NCBI RefSeq assembly: GCF_000420025.1
Contig: NZ_ATUD01000001.1
Span: forward strand, 248,001-312,000
Direction: 5' to 3'
Origin: Patulibacter americanus DSM 16676
GTDB lineage: Bacteria > Actinomycetota > Thermoleophilia > Solirubrobacterales > Solirubrobacteraceae
DNA length: 64,000 nucleotides
The notes beneath the pieces were generated by a model that was not told the DNA's origin, did no database searches, and was given only the letters and a program-made list of their open reading frames with translations. Below are positions 51,739 to 61,666 of this stretch, piece by piece. The position numbers and the translations under genes are program-made. Every line of letters begins with the position of its first letter. The first letter of the stretch is position 1.

Positions 51739-52086
51739 TCACCACTCCGACGGCGGCGGGACGTCGCGGAGGCGACCGTCGTCGAGGTCGGAGCTGCCGG
51801 AGCGGACGCCGATGGCCTCGACCACCTCGGTCTCCTCCTCGGACTCCTCGAGGTCCTCGTCGTGATCCCCGTCGCAGAGGACGCGGAAGTTGCCCGTCAC
51901 GCCGGCGTCGCAGTGGATCGTGATGCCGGGGAGGATCTGCTCGCCCTCGTCAAGGCCGAGGCGATCCATGTCGAACGCCGACAGACCGATCCCGTACGCG
52001 TTGTGCGTCGGGTTCTCCCGGTCGTGGGCGTTGATCGCCATCTGAAAGGCCTGGAGGTTCTTCGCGATCTTCGACGTGTCAGACAT
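51739..52086 (-). CDS. Small acidic cytosolic protein of unknown function
   Basis: A 115-residue protein from the ATG at 52086 (MSDTSKIAKNLQAF). It has a well-formed N-terminal half (MAINAHDRENPTHNAYGIGLSAFDMDRLGLDEGEQILPGITIH), then an acidic run (DGDHDEDLEESEEETE) and a short tail. Cysteines occur in IHCDAG and VLCDGD. No signal or membrane segment. The middle reads like a compact conserved domain, but I do not recognise it. It is convergent with the decayed gene copy and divergent from tRNA-Val. Confidence 0.65.
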   Translation of the reverse strand: MSDTSKIAKNLQAFQMAINAHDRENPTHNAYGIGLSAFDMDRLGLDEGEQILPGITIHCDAGVTGNFRVLCDGDHDEDLEESEEETEVVEAIGVRSGSSDLDDGRLRDVPPPSEW

Positions 52087-52135
52087 GGCCTCGGTTCAGC
52101 GTAGCGCGCATGCCCGGTACCCTCCACCTGGCTCG

Positions 52136-52209
52136 GGGCGCGTAGCTCAGCTGGTCAGAGCATCCGGTTTACACCCGGGAGGTCGCCCGTTCGAATCGGG
52201 CCGCGCCCA
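52136..52209 (+). tRNA. tRNA-Val (TAC)
   Basis: A 74-nt cloverleaf: acceptor GGGCGCG pairs with CGCGCCC, D arm GCTC...GAGC, anticodon stem TCCGG/CCGGG with loop TTTACAC giving anticodon TAC, T arm GCCCG-TTCGAAT-CGGGC, discriminator A73. CCA is not encoded. Confidence 0.95.
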
Positions 52210-52228
52210 CTGCCCCCTCCGCGCTCGG

Positions 52229-52969
52229 TTGTCGACGACTCCCCCGCATCCCGACCGTCGCGCCGCGCTGTTGCGCCTCGGGAGCCTCGTCGTCGGCCTG
52301 GCGTGCCTGTTCTCCGTCTTCGTCCTCGGCGGGTTCGTCGGGGCGGACGCGATCCGGGACTGGATCAGGCCGGCCGGGGCGTTCGCGCCCCTCGCCTACG
52401 TGCTGATCGGGGGACTGCTCGGCGCCATGCTCGTGCCCGGTGCCGCGCTCGCCGCCGCCGCGGGTCTGCTGTTCGGCGCGGTCGGCGGGGCGTTCCTGGC
52501 CCTGCCGTCGGCCGTGGTCAGCGCCGTGGTCGCCCGCTCGTTCTCCGCGCGCACCGGCGGCGACGCGCTCGAGGCGGTCTCAGGGGAACGACTGAACGCG
52601 CTCGTCGGGTTCGCGCGCCGGCACGGGTTCGCCGCGGTCGTCGTCCAGCGCCTGCTGCCCGTCGTGCCGGACGGGCCCCTCTCCCACGCGTTCGGCCTGG
52701 CGGGCGTGCGGGCGCGGGACGTCGCACTGGGGACGCTCGTCGCATCGGGGCCCCGCGCGCTCTCCTACGCGCTGCTGGGCGCGAACGCGGACGACCTCAC
52801 CGGCACGGGCGCCATCGTCGGACTGACCCTGAACGTGGGGACCGGGGCGCTCGGGCTGCTCCTCGCCGCAGTGGTCGTGCGGCAGGAGCGCCGCCGGGTG
52901 GCGGCCGAGGCACGAGCGACCGCTGCCGGCGACGGACCGCGCGCCGTCGCGGATCCGACGGCGACGTAG
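52229..52969 (+). CDS. TVP38/TMEM64-family (DedA-like) membrane protein
   Basis: About 246 residues with several hydrophobic segments. GAMLVPGAALAAAAGLLFGAVGGAFLA and RHGFAAVVVQRLLPVVPDGPLSHAFGLAGV are the two re-entrant-type motifs of the SNARE-associated/VTT domain, where the conserved Arg and Pro sit. Proteins of this family are linked to lipid scrambling or flipping (family knowledge). The start is uncertain: no ATG/GTG is usable after the tRNA, so TTG 52229 is the best choice; a second in-frame TTG lies some 45 nt on. It begins only 20 nt after tRNA-Val and may be co-transcribed with it. Confidence 0.75.
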   Translation: MSTTPPHPDRRAALLRLGSLVVGLACLFSVFVLGGFVGADAIRDWIRPAGAFAPLAYVLIGGLLGAMLVPGAALAAAAGLLFGAVGGAFLALPSAVVSAVVARSFSARTGGDALEAVSGERLNALVGFARRHGFAAVVVQRLLPVVPDGPLSHAFGLAGVRARDVALGTLVASGPRALSYALLGANADDLTGTGAIVGLTLNVGTGALGLLLAAVVVRQERRRVAAEARATAAGDGPRAVADPTAT

Positions 52970-53026
52970 GAGCTCGGGGGCACGGTCGAGATCCCCCATC
53001 GCCGACCGTGCCCTCGATGCCTGTCC

Positions 53027-53048
53027 CGCCGGGTGCGAGCACCCGGCG
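53027..53048 (+). terminator. Hairpin after the TVP38-like gene
   Basis: CGCCGGGTGC, GA loop, GCACCCGGCG: a 10-bp perfect stem 58 nt after the stop. A weaker GCACGGTC/GACCGTGC pair lies just before it. Confidence 0.55.
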
Positions 53049-53124
53049 TGGCGCCCACCGCAGCGGGCGCTTGAACAGGTAGACGCTCACTGTCCAGGCA
53101 TTCGACGGCAGTTGCACACGAAAC

Positions 53125-53130
53125 TACAAT
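53125..53130 (+). promoter_or_regulatory. Probable -10 box of the HSL-type hydrolase gene
   Basis: TACAAT about 80 nt upstream of the ATG at 53210; a weak TTCGAC (53101-53106) lies 18 nt further upstream. Confidence 0.4.
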
Positions 53131-53209
53131 GGGCCGGGGGCCACGCCGCGGCGCGATTCGTGGGCCGTCGCCCCGCGAACCGGCGGGTGCGGGCTTGTAG
53201 CCTGGGCCG

Positions 53210-54157
53210 ATGTCGCTCGATCCGCCCATCGCCGCCCTCCTCGACCAGATGCAGGCCAACGGTGCCGCCGGGGGCCTGATGGCCAGCGGCTCCATCGATG
53301 ACGCCCGCGCGCTCATGGGGCAGATGCTCGGCGGCCTGGCCATGGCCGAGGCCCGCACGGACGTCGGCGAGCCGACGCAGATCCAGATCCCGTCCGACGC
53401 CGGCCCGATCGACGCGCGCGTCTACCGCCCGGCGTCCGAAGGTCCGCACGCCACGCTCGCGTTCTTCCACGGCGGCGGCTTCGCGCTGGGCGACATCGCC
53501 AGCTACGACGGGCAGGTCAAGGCGATCACGCAGACCCTCGACGCCGTCGTGGTCTCGTCGGAGTACCGGCTGGCGCCCGAGAACCCGTTCCCGGCCGCCG
53601 TCGAGGACGCGATCGCCGCGGCGACGTGGGTCGGCGAGCACCTGGCGGAGCTCGGCGGCCGCGAGGACCGGTTCGCCGTCGCGGGCGACAGCGCCGGCGG
53701 CAACCTCGCAGCGGTCGTCGCCCAGCAGCGCCGCGACGCCGGCCTGCCCCTGACCGCCCAGCTGCTCTTCTACCCGATCACCGACCCGGGGACGAAGCAC
53801 CCGTCGCTCGAGGAGCACGGCGAGGGCAAGCTCCTCACGCTGACCGACATGCAGTGGTTCGAGCAGGCCTACGCCGGAGACCAGGACATCGAGACCGGTC
53901 TCTCGGACCCGCGGGCGTCGCCGGCCCTCGGCAACCTCGAGGGCCTGGCCCCCGCCGTCATCACCACGGGCGGCCACGACCCGCTGCGCGACGACGGCAA
54001 CGCCTACGCGGCGAAGCTGCAGGCGGCGGGCGTGCAGGTCGTCCACCAGGAGAACCCGTCCCTCATCCACGGCTGGCTCGCGCTGGCGCCGCTCAGCCCC
54101 GCCGCGGCGCAGGCGCGGACGGAGGCCGTGCTGGCGCTGAAGGAGCTGCTGGCCTAG
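53210..54157 (+). CDS. Alpha/beta hydrolase of the hormone-sensitive lipase family
   Basis: A 315-residue esterase/lipase. FFHGGGFALGD near residue 86 is the HGGG oxyanion-hole motif, AVAGDSAGGNLA near 160 carries the nucleophilic Ser (GDSAGG), GGHDPLRDDG near 258 the Asp and SLIHGWLAL near 285 the His. Residues 1-60 form an N-terminal helical cap (PPIAALLDQMQANGAAG). It is a cytosolic, short- to medium-chain ester hydrolase by family; the substrate is unknown. It stands alone with its own promoter and terminator. Confidence 0.9.
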   Translation: MSLDPPIAALLDQMQANGAAGGLMASGSIDDARALMGQMLGGLAMAEARTDVGEPTQIQIPSDAGPIDARVYRPASEGPHATLAFFHGGGFALGDIASYDGQVKAITQTLDAVVVSSEYRLAPENPFPAAVEDAIAAATWVGEHLAELGGREDRFAVAGDSAGGNLAAVVAQQRRDAGLPLTAQLLFYPITDPGTKHPSLEEHGEGKLLTLTDMQWFEQAYAGDQDIETGLSDPRASPALGNLEGLAPAVITTGGHDPLRDDGNAYAAKLQAAGVQVVHQENPSLIHGWLALAPLSPAAAQARTEAVLALKELLA

Positions 54158-54201
54158 AGGTCGGGGCGGCGCCGGCCGACGCGGCTGGCGCCGCCGCAAC
54201 G

Positions 54202-54230
54202 ACGACGGGCGGCCAGTGGCCGCCCGTCGT
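54202..54230 (+). terminator. Terminator after the HSL-type hydrolase
   Basis: ACGACGGGCGGCC, AGT loop, GGCCGCCCGTCGT: a 13-bp perfect stem 45 nt after the stop. Confidence 0.75.
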
Positions 54231-54240
54231 GTGCTGAATC

Positions 54241-54470
54241 GGATTCCGAGATGACTCGGGAAGCGTGGCCCCGGTGCGGGGCCGGCGCGGCCCGGCGATG
54301 TCGCCGGGCCGGCTGGGTGGCCCCGCGGAGTGCGGGGCCGGGCCGCTAGTAGCGGGGACCGCTGCTGATCTGGCGAAGGTATCGCCGTCCCTGAGTAGGA
54401 GCGGGTCCGAGAGCTGTACACACGTACTGCCGAGGACCCGGCGACACCCTCAGGGGCGGTGAGACCGAGT
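54241..54470. other. Highly structured intergenic segment, candidate ncRNA
   Basis: About 230 nt of non-coding sequence with a chain of perfect hairpins: GGCCCCG/CGGGGCC (54267-54283), GGCCCGGCGA/TCGCCGGGCC (54289-54310), GGCCCCGC/GCGGGGCC (54319-54339), CCGCT/AGCGG (54343-54355) and GGCGA/TCGCC. These are followed by nested stems CCCTGAG...CTCAGGG enclosing CGGGTCC...GGACCCG around an unpaired region of about 25 nt. This is far more than a terminator needs. It lies between the 3' ends of convergent genes, so either strand could be transcribed. I could not match it to tmRNA, SRP RNA, RNase P RNA or a riboswitch that I know. Confidence 0.45.
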
Positions 54471-54474
54471 CAGA

Positions 54475-55931
<1,457 letters not shown>

Positions 55932-55935
<4 letters not shown>

Positions 55936-56330
55936 AGGGTCTCCGTGAGGTTCGTGGTGGCGGTGGTGTCGGCGCGACGTGCGGCCTCTGCCACCAGTCG
56001 CTCGTGCTTGTCCTGCTCCCACTGCAGCCAGTCGTCGACTGGCACGTGGGCGGGGCGCGCCGGCTCAGCCTCGAGCCATCCCTCGACCGTCTGACGCAGC
56101 TCGTCGTTCTGCTGCATCCGGCGGGCAAAACCGACTTCTCCGAGAGCCAACCCGTGGCGGTCCAAGAGCTCGCGCAGCGTGCGCAGGCGTTGGAGCTCAC
56201 CGGGGCCGTAGAGGCGATAGCCGCCCCTCGAGCGCTCGGGCTCGACGAGCCCCATGCGTTCGATGTAGCGGAGCATCCGCGGGCTCCAGCCCGTGGTCTC
56301 CGCCGCCTCGTTGATCGTCAGTGCGTCCAT
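55932..56330 (-). CDS. MerR-family regulator coupled to ahcY
   Basis: A 132-residue MerR-type regulator. The N-terminal winged helix is clear ([39 protein letters not shown]), followed by the dimerisation helix ([20 protein letters not shown]) and a short C-terminal region with two Trp. No cysteine cluster, so not a metal sensor. The ATG is at 56330; 13 nt further upstream is a two-part inverted repeat that probably binds this protein. Its stop overlaps the ahcY start. I infer control of the methyl cycle by an unknown signal. Confidence 0.88.
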
Positions 56331-56342
56331 GCGGGACTTCGT

Positions 56343-56368
56343 AACCTTACCACGATCGTGTCAAGGTT
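56343..56368. promoter_or_regulatory. MerR-type operator/promoter of the merR-ahcY operon
   Basis: AACCTT, 2 nt, CACGATCGTG, 2 nt, AAGGTT: a nested inverted repeat spanning 26 bp. On the minus strand it contains TTGACA, a consensus -35, inside the repeat, as MerR-family operators usually lie within the promoter. No unambiguous -10 is seen. Confidence 0.65.
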
Positions 56369-56427
56369 GTGAAGGGGTGGACGTTCGGCGAGCGAGGACT
56401 CCGACGGCCGCTTGCGATGATGCGGCG

Positions 56428-57111
56428 ATGGAAGACGCCCTCCCCGATCCCGAGCTCGAGGCCCCGGAGACGACCGCCTACCGCGGGCTCATCGACGGCG
56501 AGGAGGTCGGCACCGGCACGCTGACCCTGCGCCCCGAGGGCGAGCGGGAGCTCGTCCAGCACGTCGAGGGGGAGGCGTTCGGCCGGCTCTCGGGCTCGGT
56601 CGAGACGCGCTTCCGCCGCCGCGGGGGCGAGCTGCTCGCGGCCGCCCAGGCGATCGAGCTGCGCGACCGCGACCGCGACGTGTTCCACGAGTCTGCCGCG
56701 TTCCGCGACGTGCAGGTGCCGCAGATGGGCGGCGAGCTCTCGGCCTACCCGCGCGAGATGGTTCCCGCCCCCGCGCTCGCCCTCGCGCTCCGGGTGCTGA
56801 CGCTGGAGGAGAAGGCGCGGTTCGTGCCCCGCGCGTGGCTGACCGCGATCGTCCACTGGCCCATCGACATCCGGGTGGAGAAGCGCGAGAAGATCGAGGT
56901 GCCGGCCGGCAAGTTCGACGCCTGGCGCGTGCGGCTGCGCCCCAGCCTCGTCGACGTCGCGCAGGCGCTCGACGAGCTCTCCGCGTCGCTCGTCCCGCCG
57001 GTGATCGCCCACGTCGCGGTCGACGGGCAGCGGCTGGTGCGCCTGGCGTTCCCGACCGGCCCCGGGCGCAACGACCCGCCCGGGCTGCTCGAGGCGACCG
57101 AGCTGCGGTAG
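56428..57111 (+). CDS. Conserved protein of unknown function, DUF3108-like
   Basis: A 227-residue protein from ATG 56428. Beta-rich pattern with YRGLIDGEEVGTGTLTLRPEGE near the start, VETRFRRRGGELLAAAQAI, a long middle helix (ALALALRVLTLEEKARFVPRAW) and KREKIEVPAGKFDAWRVRLRPS near 150, which resembles the strand pairs of DUF3108-type periplasmic proteins. No signal peptide, so probably cytosolic. It is divergent from merR-ahcY and could share the operator region. Function unknown. Confidence 0.6.
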   Translation: MEDALPDPELEAPETTAYRGLIDGEEVGTGTLTLRPEGERELVQHVEGEAFGRLSGSVETRFRRRGGELLAAAQAIELRDRDRDVFHESAAFRDVQVPQMGGELSAYPREMVPAPALALALRVLTLEEKARFVPRAWLTAIVHWPIDIRVEKREKIEVPAGKFDAWRVRLRPSLVDVAQALDELSASLVPPVIAHVAVDGQRLVRLAFPTGPGRNDPPGLLEATELR

Positions 57112-57182
57112 GCCGTCGGCCGCGCCCGATGGGCGCGGCGCGGTCCGGGCCGCGCGCCGGCTCTGCCACCCTCCGCTCCGTG

Positions 57183-58712
57183 ATGTCCCCCGACCCGTCC
57201 CCCGTGCTCGACGTCGTCCTCGGTGTCGACGTCGGCACCACGGCGGTCAAGACCACGGGGTTCGCCACGGACGGGCGGGCCATCGCCGGTGCCCAGCGCG
57301 CGTACGGGCTCGAGCACCCGCATCCGGGCCACGCGGTGCAGGACCCCGCCGCGGTCGTCGGCGCGACCATGGAGGCCATCCGGGAGGCCGCGGCGGCCGT
57401 CCTCCGCGCCGAGCCGGGCGCGCGGATCGCGGGGATCGGCGTGTCGACCGCCCAGCACGGACTGCTCGGCCTGGACGCGGAGGACCGGCCGCTCACGCCG
57501 CTGATCACGTGGGCGGACACCCGGGCGACGGAGCAGGCGGAGCGCCTGCGGGCCGAGCACCCCGAGCTGCACGACCGCACGGGCACGCCGCTGCACCCGA
57601 TGTCGCCCCTGCCGAAGCTCGTCTGGTTCCGCGAGGAGGATCCGGCGACGTTCGCGGCCGTGCGACGCTGGGTCGGGCGCAAGGAGCTCGTGCTGCACCG
57701 GTTGACGGACGAGTGGGTCGTCGACCACTCCATCGCCTCGGGCACCGGGCTCTTCTCGCTGGCCGCGCTCGACTGGGACCCCGAGGCGCTCGCGGTCGCA
57801 GGGATCACCCCCGACCGTCTCGCGCGGCCCGTCCCCACCACCGCCGCGCTGGCGCTGTCGGCCGCGGCGGCGCGCGAGACGGGCCTGCGCGTGGGCACGC
57901 CCGTCGTCGTGGGCGCGGGCGACGGGCCGCTGGCGAACCTCGGCGTCGGCGCGGTCCGGCCGGGTGTGGCGGCGTGCTCCATCGGCACCAGCGGCGCGCT
58001 GCGGCTGACCGTGGAGCACCCCGTCGTCGACCCGCACCGGCGGCTCTTCGCCTACGCGCTGGACGCCGACCGCTGGGTCACCGGCGGGGCGATCAACAAC
58101 GGCGGGGTCGTGCTGGCGTGGGTGGGCGAGGCGCTGGCGCCCGACCTGGGCCCGCACGCCGAGGAGGAGCTGCTGGCGCTCGCCGCCACGGTGCCCGCGG
58201 GGAGCGACGGGCTGCTGATGCTGCCCCACCTGCTGAGCGAGCGGGCGCCGACCTGGACCGGCACGTCGCGCGGCGCGTACGTCGGCCTGACCCGGGCCCA
58301 CGGTCGCGGCCACCTGGTCCGCGCGGCGATCGAGGGCGTCTGCCTGCAGCTCGCGCTCGTGCTCGCCTCGCTGCGGGACGCCGGCCACGAGGTTCACGAG
58401 ATCCGCGCCACGGGGGGATTCGCCCGCAGCCCGTTCTGGCGCCAGGTGCTGGCCGACGCGCTCGGCATGCCGGTCGCGTTCCCCGCGAGCCACGAGGGCT
58501 CCGGGTTCGGGGCGGCGCTGCTGGCCATGGAGGCGCTCGGGCTCGTCGCGTCGATCGACACCGCGGCCGACCTCGTCGCGATCGCGGAGACGGTGGAGCC
58601 CGACCCCGGGGCCGCGGCCCACTACGCCGCGCTGCTCCCGGTCTTCGCCACGCTCGTCGACGCGCTGCAGCCGGCCTTTCGCGAGCTGCGGCGGATCGCC
58701 CCGCGGGGCTGA
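57183..58712 (+). CDS. FGGY-family carbohydrate kinase, gluconokinase-like
   Basis: A 509-residue sugar kinase of the FGGY family. GVDVGTTAVKTTGF near residue 13 is the phosphate-1 loop, STAQHGLLGLD near 92 and TWADTRA near 113 the sugar site, GTPLHPMSPLPKLVWFRE near 137 and IASGTGLFSL near 182 are typical of the gluconokinase branch. GAGDGPLANLGVG near 242 and RATGGFARSPFWRQVLAD near 403 form the ATP site. The ATG at 57183 follows an overlapping GTG at 57180. The preferred sugar, gluconate rather than xylulose, is inferred from the HPMxPLxK block. No transporter or pathway genes adjoin it. Confidence 0.82.
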   Translation: MSPDPSPVLDVVLGVDVGTTAVKTTGFATDGRAIAGAQRAYGLEHPHPGHAVQDPAAVVGATMEAIREAAAAVLRAEPGARIAGIGVSTAQHGLLGLDAEDRPLTPLITWADTRATEQAERLRAEHPELHDRTGTPLHPMSPLPKLVWFREEDPATFAAVRRWVGRKELVLHRLTDEWVVDHSIASGTGLFSLAALDWDPEALAVAGITPDRLARPVPTTAALALSAAAARETGLRVGTPVVVGAGDGPLANLGVGAVRPGVAACSIGTSGALRLTVEHPVVDPHRRLFAYALDADRWVTGGAINNGGVVLAWVGEALAPDLGPHAEEELLALAATVPAGSDGLLMLPHLLSERAPTWTGTSRGAYVGLTRAHGRGHLVRAAIEGVCLQLALVLASLRDAGHEVHEIRATGGFARSPFWRQVLADALGMPVAFPASHEGSGFGAALLAMEALGLVASIDTAADLVAIAETVEPDPGAAAHYAALLPVFATLVDALQPAFRELRRIAPRG

Positions 58713-58809
58713 CTGCGACGCGACGTCCTTCACGCCTGAGAGGATCGCGGCGCGCCGTACGCGGCCGCGCCCCGCGCGCGCCCGTTCCTCGATCTCCACC
58801 GGAGCCCCT

Positions 58810-60303
58810 GTGCCCTCATCACCCGCCCCCGTCCGCACCGCCCGTCGATCACGACGCGTCCCGGTCCTCACCGTCGGCCTCGTCGCGCTGGCGAGCGCCG
58901 CCGTCGCGGCCCCGTCCGCGTCAGCCGCGCAGTCGTTCGTCTCGCGTCCGGACCTGAAGCCGACGAAGATCTCGGTCACCACGAAGGCGCAGGACACCGC
59001 GCCGGGCCTGATCTTCACCGCCCCCAAGAACGGCGGCGTGCAACGCGGGTCGATGATCTTCGACGACGCCGGCAGCCTGGTCTGGTTCCGTGCCGCCGCG
59101 AAGGGCAAGTCGGTCATCGACACCCGCCGCGCGATCCTCGACGGCAAGCCCGTGATCACGTTCTGGGAGGGCAACGGCCTGCGCGGCTACGGGTACGGCG
59201 AGACGGTCATCCTCGACACGGCCTACAACGAGATCGCCCGGGTCAGCCCGGACGGCAAGAAGCAGATGGACTTCCACGAGTTCACGGTCACGCCCCGCAA
59301 CACGGCGCTCCTGATCTCGTACAAGCCCGTCCGCGGCAGCACCGCGGGGATGAAGGGCGGTTCGCGCAACGACCTGATCATGCGCAACCTGATCCAGGAG
59401 GTCGACATCAAGACCAACAAGGTCCTCTGGGAGTGGGACGCCACGAAGGCCGTCTCGCCCAAGGAGTCGTACCTGCCGCTGCCGGCGCGTCCCGAGGTCG
59501 CCTACGACTTCATCCACGCCAACTCGGTCACCGAGGACACGGACGGCAACATCCTCGTCTCGTCGCGCCACACCCACACGATCTACAAGGTCAACAAGAA
59601 GACCAAGAAGATCACCTGGAAGCTCGGCGGCAAGAAGTCGACCTTCAAGATGGGCAAGGGCGCGCGCTTCGCCTGGCAGCACGACGCGCAGCGGCGTGAG
59701 GACGGCACGATCTCGCTGTTCGACAACGCATCCGCCGACCTCGCCGACCTGAAGAAGCGCGGCATCGAGTCGCGTGGGCTGAAGCTCAAGCTCGACGAGA
59801 AGAAGAAGACCGCGAGCGTCGCCCGCGAGTACGAGAACCCGAAGCCGCAGCTCAACAACACGCAGGGCAACATGCAGGGGCTGACCAACGGCAACGAGTT
59901 CGTCGGCTGGGGCGGCGTCGGCAACAACGTCTCCGAGTTCTCCGCCGGCGGCAAGCAGCTGTTCGAGGCGAAGTACGAGAAGCGGCTGACCGAGTCCTAC
60001 CGCGCCTACCGCTACGAGTGGTCGGGCCAGCCGACCTCGCCGCCGAAGGCCGTCGCGCGCAAGGGCGGCGCCGGCACGCAGGTCTGGGTCTCGTGGAACG
60101 GCGCGACGACCGTCGCCACGTGGCGCGTCCTCGGCGGCGCGTCCGCCGAGACGCTGCAGCCCCGCCAGGACATCGGCCGCCAGGGCTTCGAGACGACGGG
60201 CAGCTACGCAGCCGCCGACCAGGTCGTCGCGGTCCAGGCGCTCGACGCCTCCGGCGCCGTCCTGAGCCAGTCGAAGCCGGTCCCGGTCGCCGCCACGCGC
60301 TGA
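58810..60303 (+). CDS. Secreted arylsulfotransferase-like protein (ASST family)
   Basis: A 497-residue exported protein. The GTG at 58810 is followed by an arginine cluster and hydrophobic stretch with cleavage after SASA near residue 39. The next ~380 residues form a beta-propeller of the arylsulfate sulfotransferase type: VWFRAAAKGKS, QMDFHEFTVTP, VAYDFIHANSVTEDTDGNILVSSRH and FAWQHDAQRREDGTISLFDN carry the spaced histidines expected in the family's central site. The last ~90 residues are an Ig-like domain (VSWNGATTVATWRVLGG). Sulfate transfer between phenols is the activity of characterised members, but many actinobacterial homologues have unknown roles. Confidence 0.8.
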   Translation: MPSSPAPVRTARRSRRVPVLTVGLVALASAAVAAPSASAAQSFVSRPDLKPTKISVTTKAQDTAPGLIFTAPKNGGVQRGSMIFDDAGSLVWFRAAAKGKSVIDTRRAILDGKPVITFWEGNGLRGYGYGETVILDTAYNEIARVSPDGKKQMDFHEFTVTPRNTALLISYKPVRGSTAGMKGGSRNDLIMRNLIQEVDIKTNKVLWEWDATKAVSPKESYLPLPARPEVAYDFIHANSVTEDTDGNILVSSRHTHTIYKVNKKTKKITWKLGGKKSTFKMGKGARFAWQHDAQRREDGTISLFDNASADLADLKKRGIESRGLKLKLDEKKKTASVAREYENPKPQLNNTQGNMQGLTNGNEFVGWGGVGNNVSEFSAGGKQLFEAKYEKRLTESYRAYRYEWSGQPTSPPKAVARKGGAGTQVWVSWNGATTVATWRVLGGASAETLQPRQDIGRQGFETTGSYAAADQVVAVQALDASGAVLSQSKPVPVAATR

Positions 60304-60319
60304 CGCGCACCCCGCGGGT

Positions 60320-60339
60320 CCGCCGGCGCACGCCGGCGG
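60320..60339. terminator. Bidirectional hairpin between convergent genes
   Basis: CCGCCGGCG, CA loop, CGCCGGCGG: a 9-bp perfect stem between the stops at 60303 (+) and 60356 (-). Confidence 0.6.
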
Positions 60340-60355
60340 CCCCCGGGACCGGGCC

Positions 60356-61666
60356 TCAGCCCCAGGACCGCCCGTAGGCCGCCTGGGCCTCGCTCAGGCG
60401 GTCGATCCCGATCCCCAGGCTCGCGAGCTTGAGGCGGGCCATCTCGGCGTCCATCTCCTGCGGGACCCGGTGGACGCCGGGCGCGAAGCGGTCGTTCTGG
60501 AGGACGAGGGCCTCGACGGCGAGGGCCTGGTTCGTGAACGAGAGGTCCATGACCGAGGCCGGGTAGCCCTCGGCCGCGGCCAGGTTGACGACGCGACCCC
60601 CGGCGAGCAGGTGCAGGCGGCGGCCGCCGACCATGTAGCGCTCGACGAGCGGGCGGACCTCGACGGGCGGGCCCTCCGCGGCGGCGTGCAGGTCGGCCAA
60701 CGAGATCTCGACATCGAAGTGCCCGGCGTTGGCGAGGATCGTGCCGTCGTGCATGAGGTCGAAGTGCTCGCGGGTGAGCACGTCGCGGTTGCCCGTGACG
60801 GTGATGAAGATGTCGCCCTTCGCGGCGGCCTCGGCTGCGGGGGCGACGTCGAAGCCCTCGAGCTTCGCCTCGAGCGCCCGGATCGGCTCGACCTCGCAGA
60901 CCGTCACGGCCGCGCCCATGCCGCGCGCGCGGTCGGCGACGCCGCGGCCGCACGAGCCGTAGCCCAACACGACGACGCGCCGGCCGGCGAGCAGGACGTT
61001 CGTGGCGCGGAGGATCCCGTCGAGCGCGGACTGGCCGGTGCCGTGGCGGTTCTCGACGACCCGGTGGGTGTCGGCCTCGTGCACCGCGAGGACGGGGACG
61101 GGGAGCTCGCCGCGGGCGGCCATGCCGCGCAGGCGGATCGCCCCGGCGGTGGTCTCCTCCGTGCCGCCGAGGAGGTCGGCGGCGGGGATCGTCGGCCGGC
61201 CCTCCGGGTTCTCGCCCGGGTGCAGGAGGGCGAGCAGGTCGCCGCCGTCGTCCATCGTCAGGTGCGGGCCCGGGCCGCCGCAGGCCGCGACGGTCTCCTG
61301 GTGGCGCGCGTAGGTGGCGCGGTCTACGCGGCGGCGCGCGTGCACGGCCACGCCGTCGGCGAGCACGAGCGCGGCGGCGACCTCGTCCTGGGTCGACAGC
61401 GGGTTGGCGGCCGCGAGCCACACCTCGGCCCCGCCGGCGCGGAGCGTGCGGACGAGGTTGCCGGTCTCCGCCGTCACGTGCAGGCAGGCCGCGACGCGCA
61501 GGCCCTCGAGGGGCCGCTGGTCCCGGAACCGCGCCCGGACCTGGGCGAGCACGGGCATCTGGGCGTCCGCCCAGTCGATCCGCGCCTCGCCGGCGGGGGC
61601 CAGCGAGAGGTCCGCGACGTCGTGGGGCGGGCGCCGTCGGCTCGGGGCTTTCGCGCGCGTCGGCAT
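60356..61666 (-). CDS. Archaeal-type SAH-hydrolase homologue with altered active site
   Basis: A 436-residue relative of SAHH, shorter than AhcY because it lacks the bacterial insert. Blocks such as GTGQSALDGILRATNVLLAG, VVLGYGSCGRGVADRARGMG and GHFDVEISLADL match archaeal/Thermotoga-type SAHH. Overlaid on [13 protein letters not shown] of the canonical enzyme, this protein reads AVHEADTHRVVEN. The catalytic Lys is thus His, the Asp is Glu and the first Asn is His, while the NAD loop is intact. It also lacks the C-terminal KxxHYRY motif. It may act on another thioether nucleoside (S-inosylhomocysteine, for example) or be inactive; which is unknown. The start is the ATG at 61666. Confidence 0.82.
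   Translation of the reverse strand: MPTRAKAPSRRRPPHDVADLSLAPAGEARIDWADAQMPVLAQVRARFRDQRPLEGLRVAACLHVTAETGNLVRTLRAGGAEVWLAAANPLSTQDEVAAALVLADGVAVHARRRVDRATYARHQETVAACGGPGPHLTMDDGGDLLALLHPGENPEGRPTIPAADLLGGTEETTAGAIRLRGMAARGELPVPVLAVHEADTHRVVENRHGTGQSALDGILRATNVLLAGRRVVVLGYGSCGRGVADRARGMGAAVTVCEVEPIRALEAKLEGFDVAPAAEAAAKGDIFITVTGNRDVLTREHFDLMHDGTILANAGHFDVEISLADLHAAAEGPPVEVRPLVERYMVGGRRLHLLAGGRVVNLAAAEGYPASVMDLSFTNQALAVEALVLQNDRFAPGVHRVPQEMDAEMARLKLASLGIGIDRLSEAQAAYGRSWG

Noticed and set aside
51014-51865. 283-codon open frame across the islet and the decayed gene copy
   Set aside because: It crosses the end of the small secreted ORF and an out-of-frame reading of the pseudogene; no domain and no start signal.
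54241-54470. tmRNA, SRP RNA, RNase P RNA or c-di-AMP/SAM riboswitch
   Set aside because: None of the conserved core sequences of these RNAs that I know could be found on either strand.
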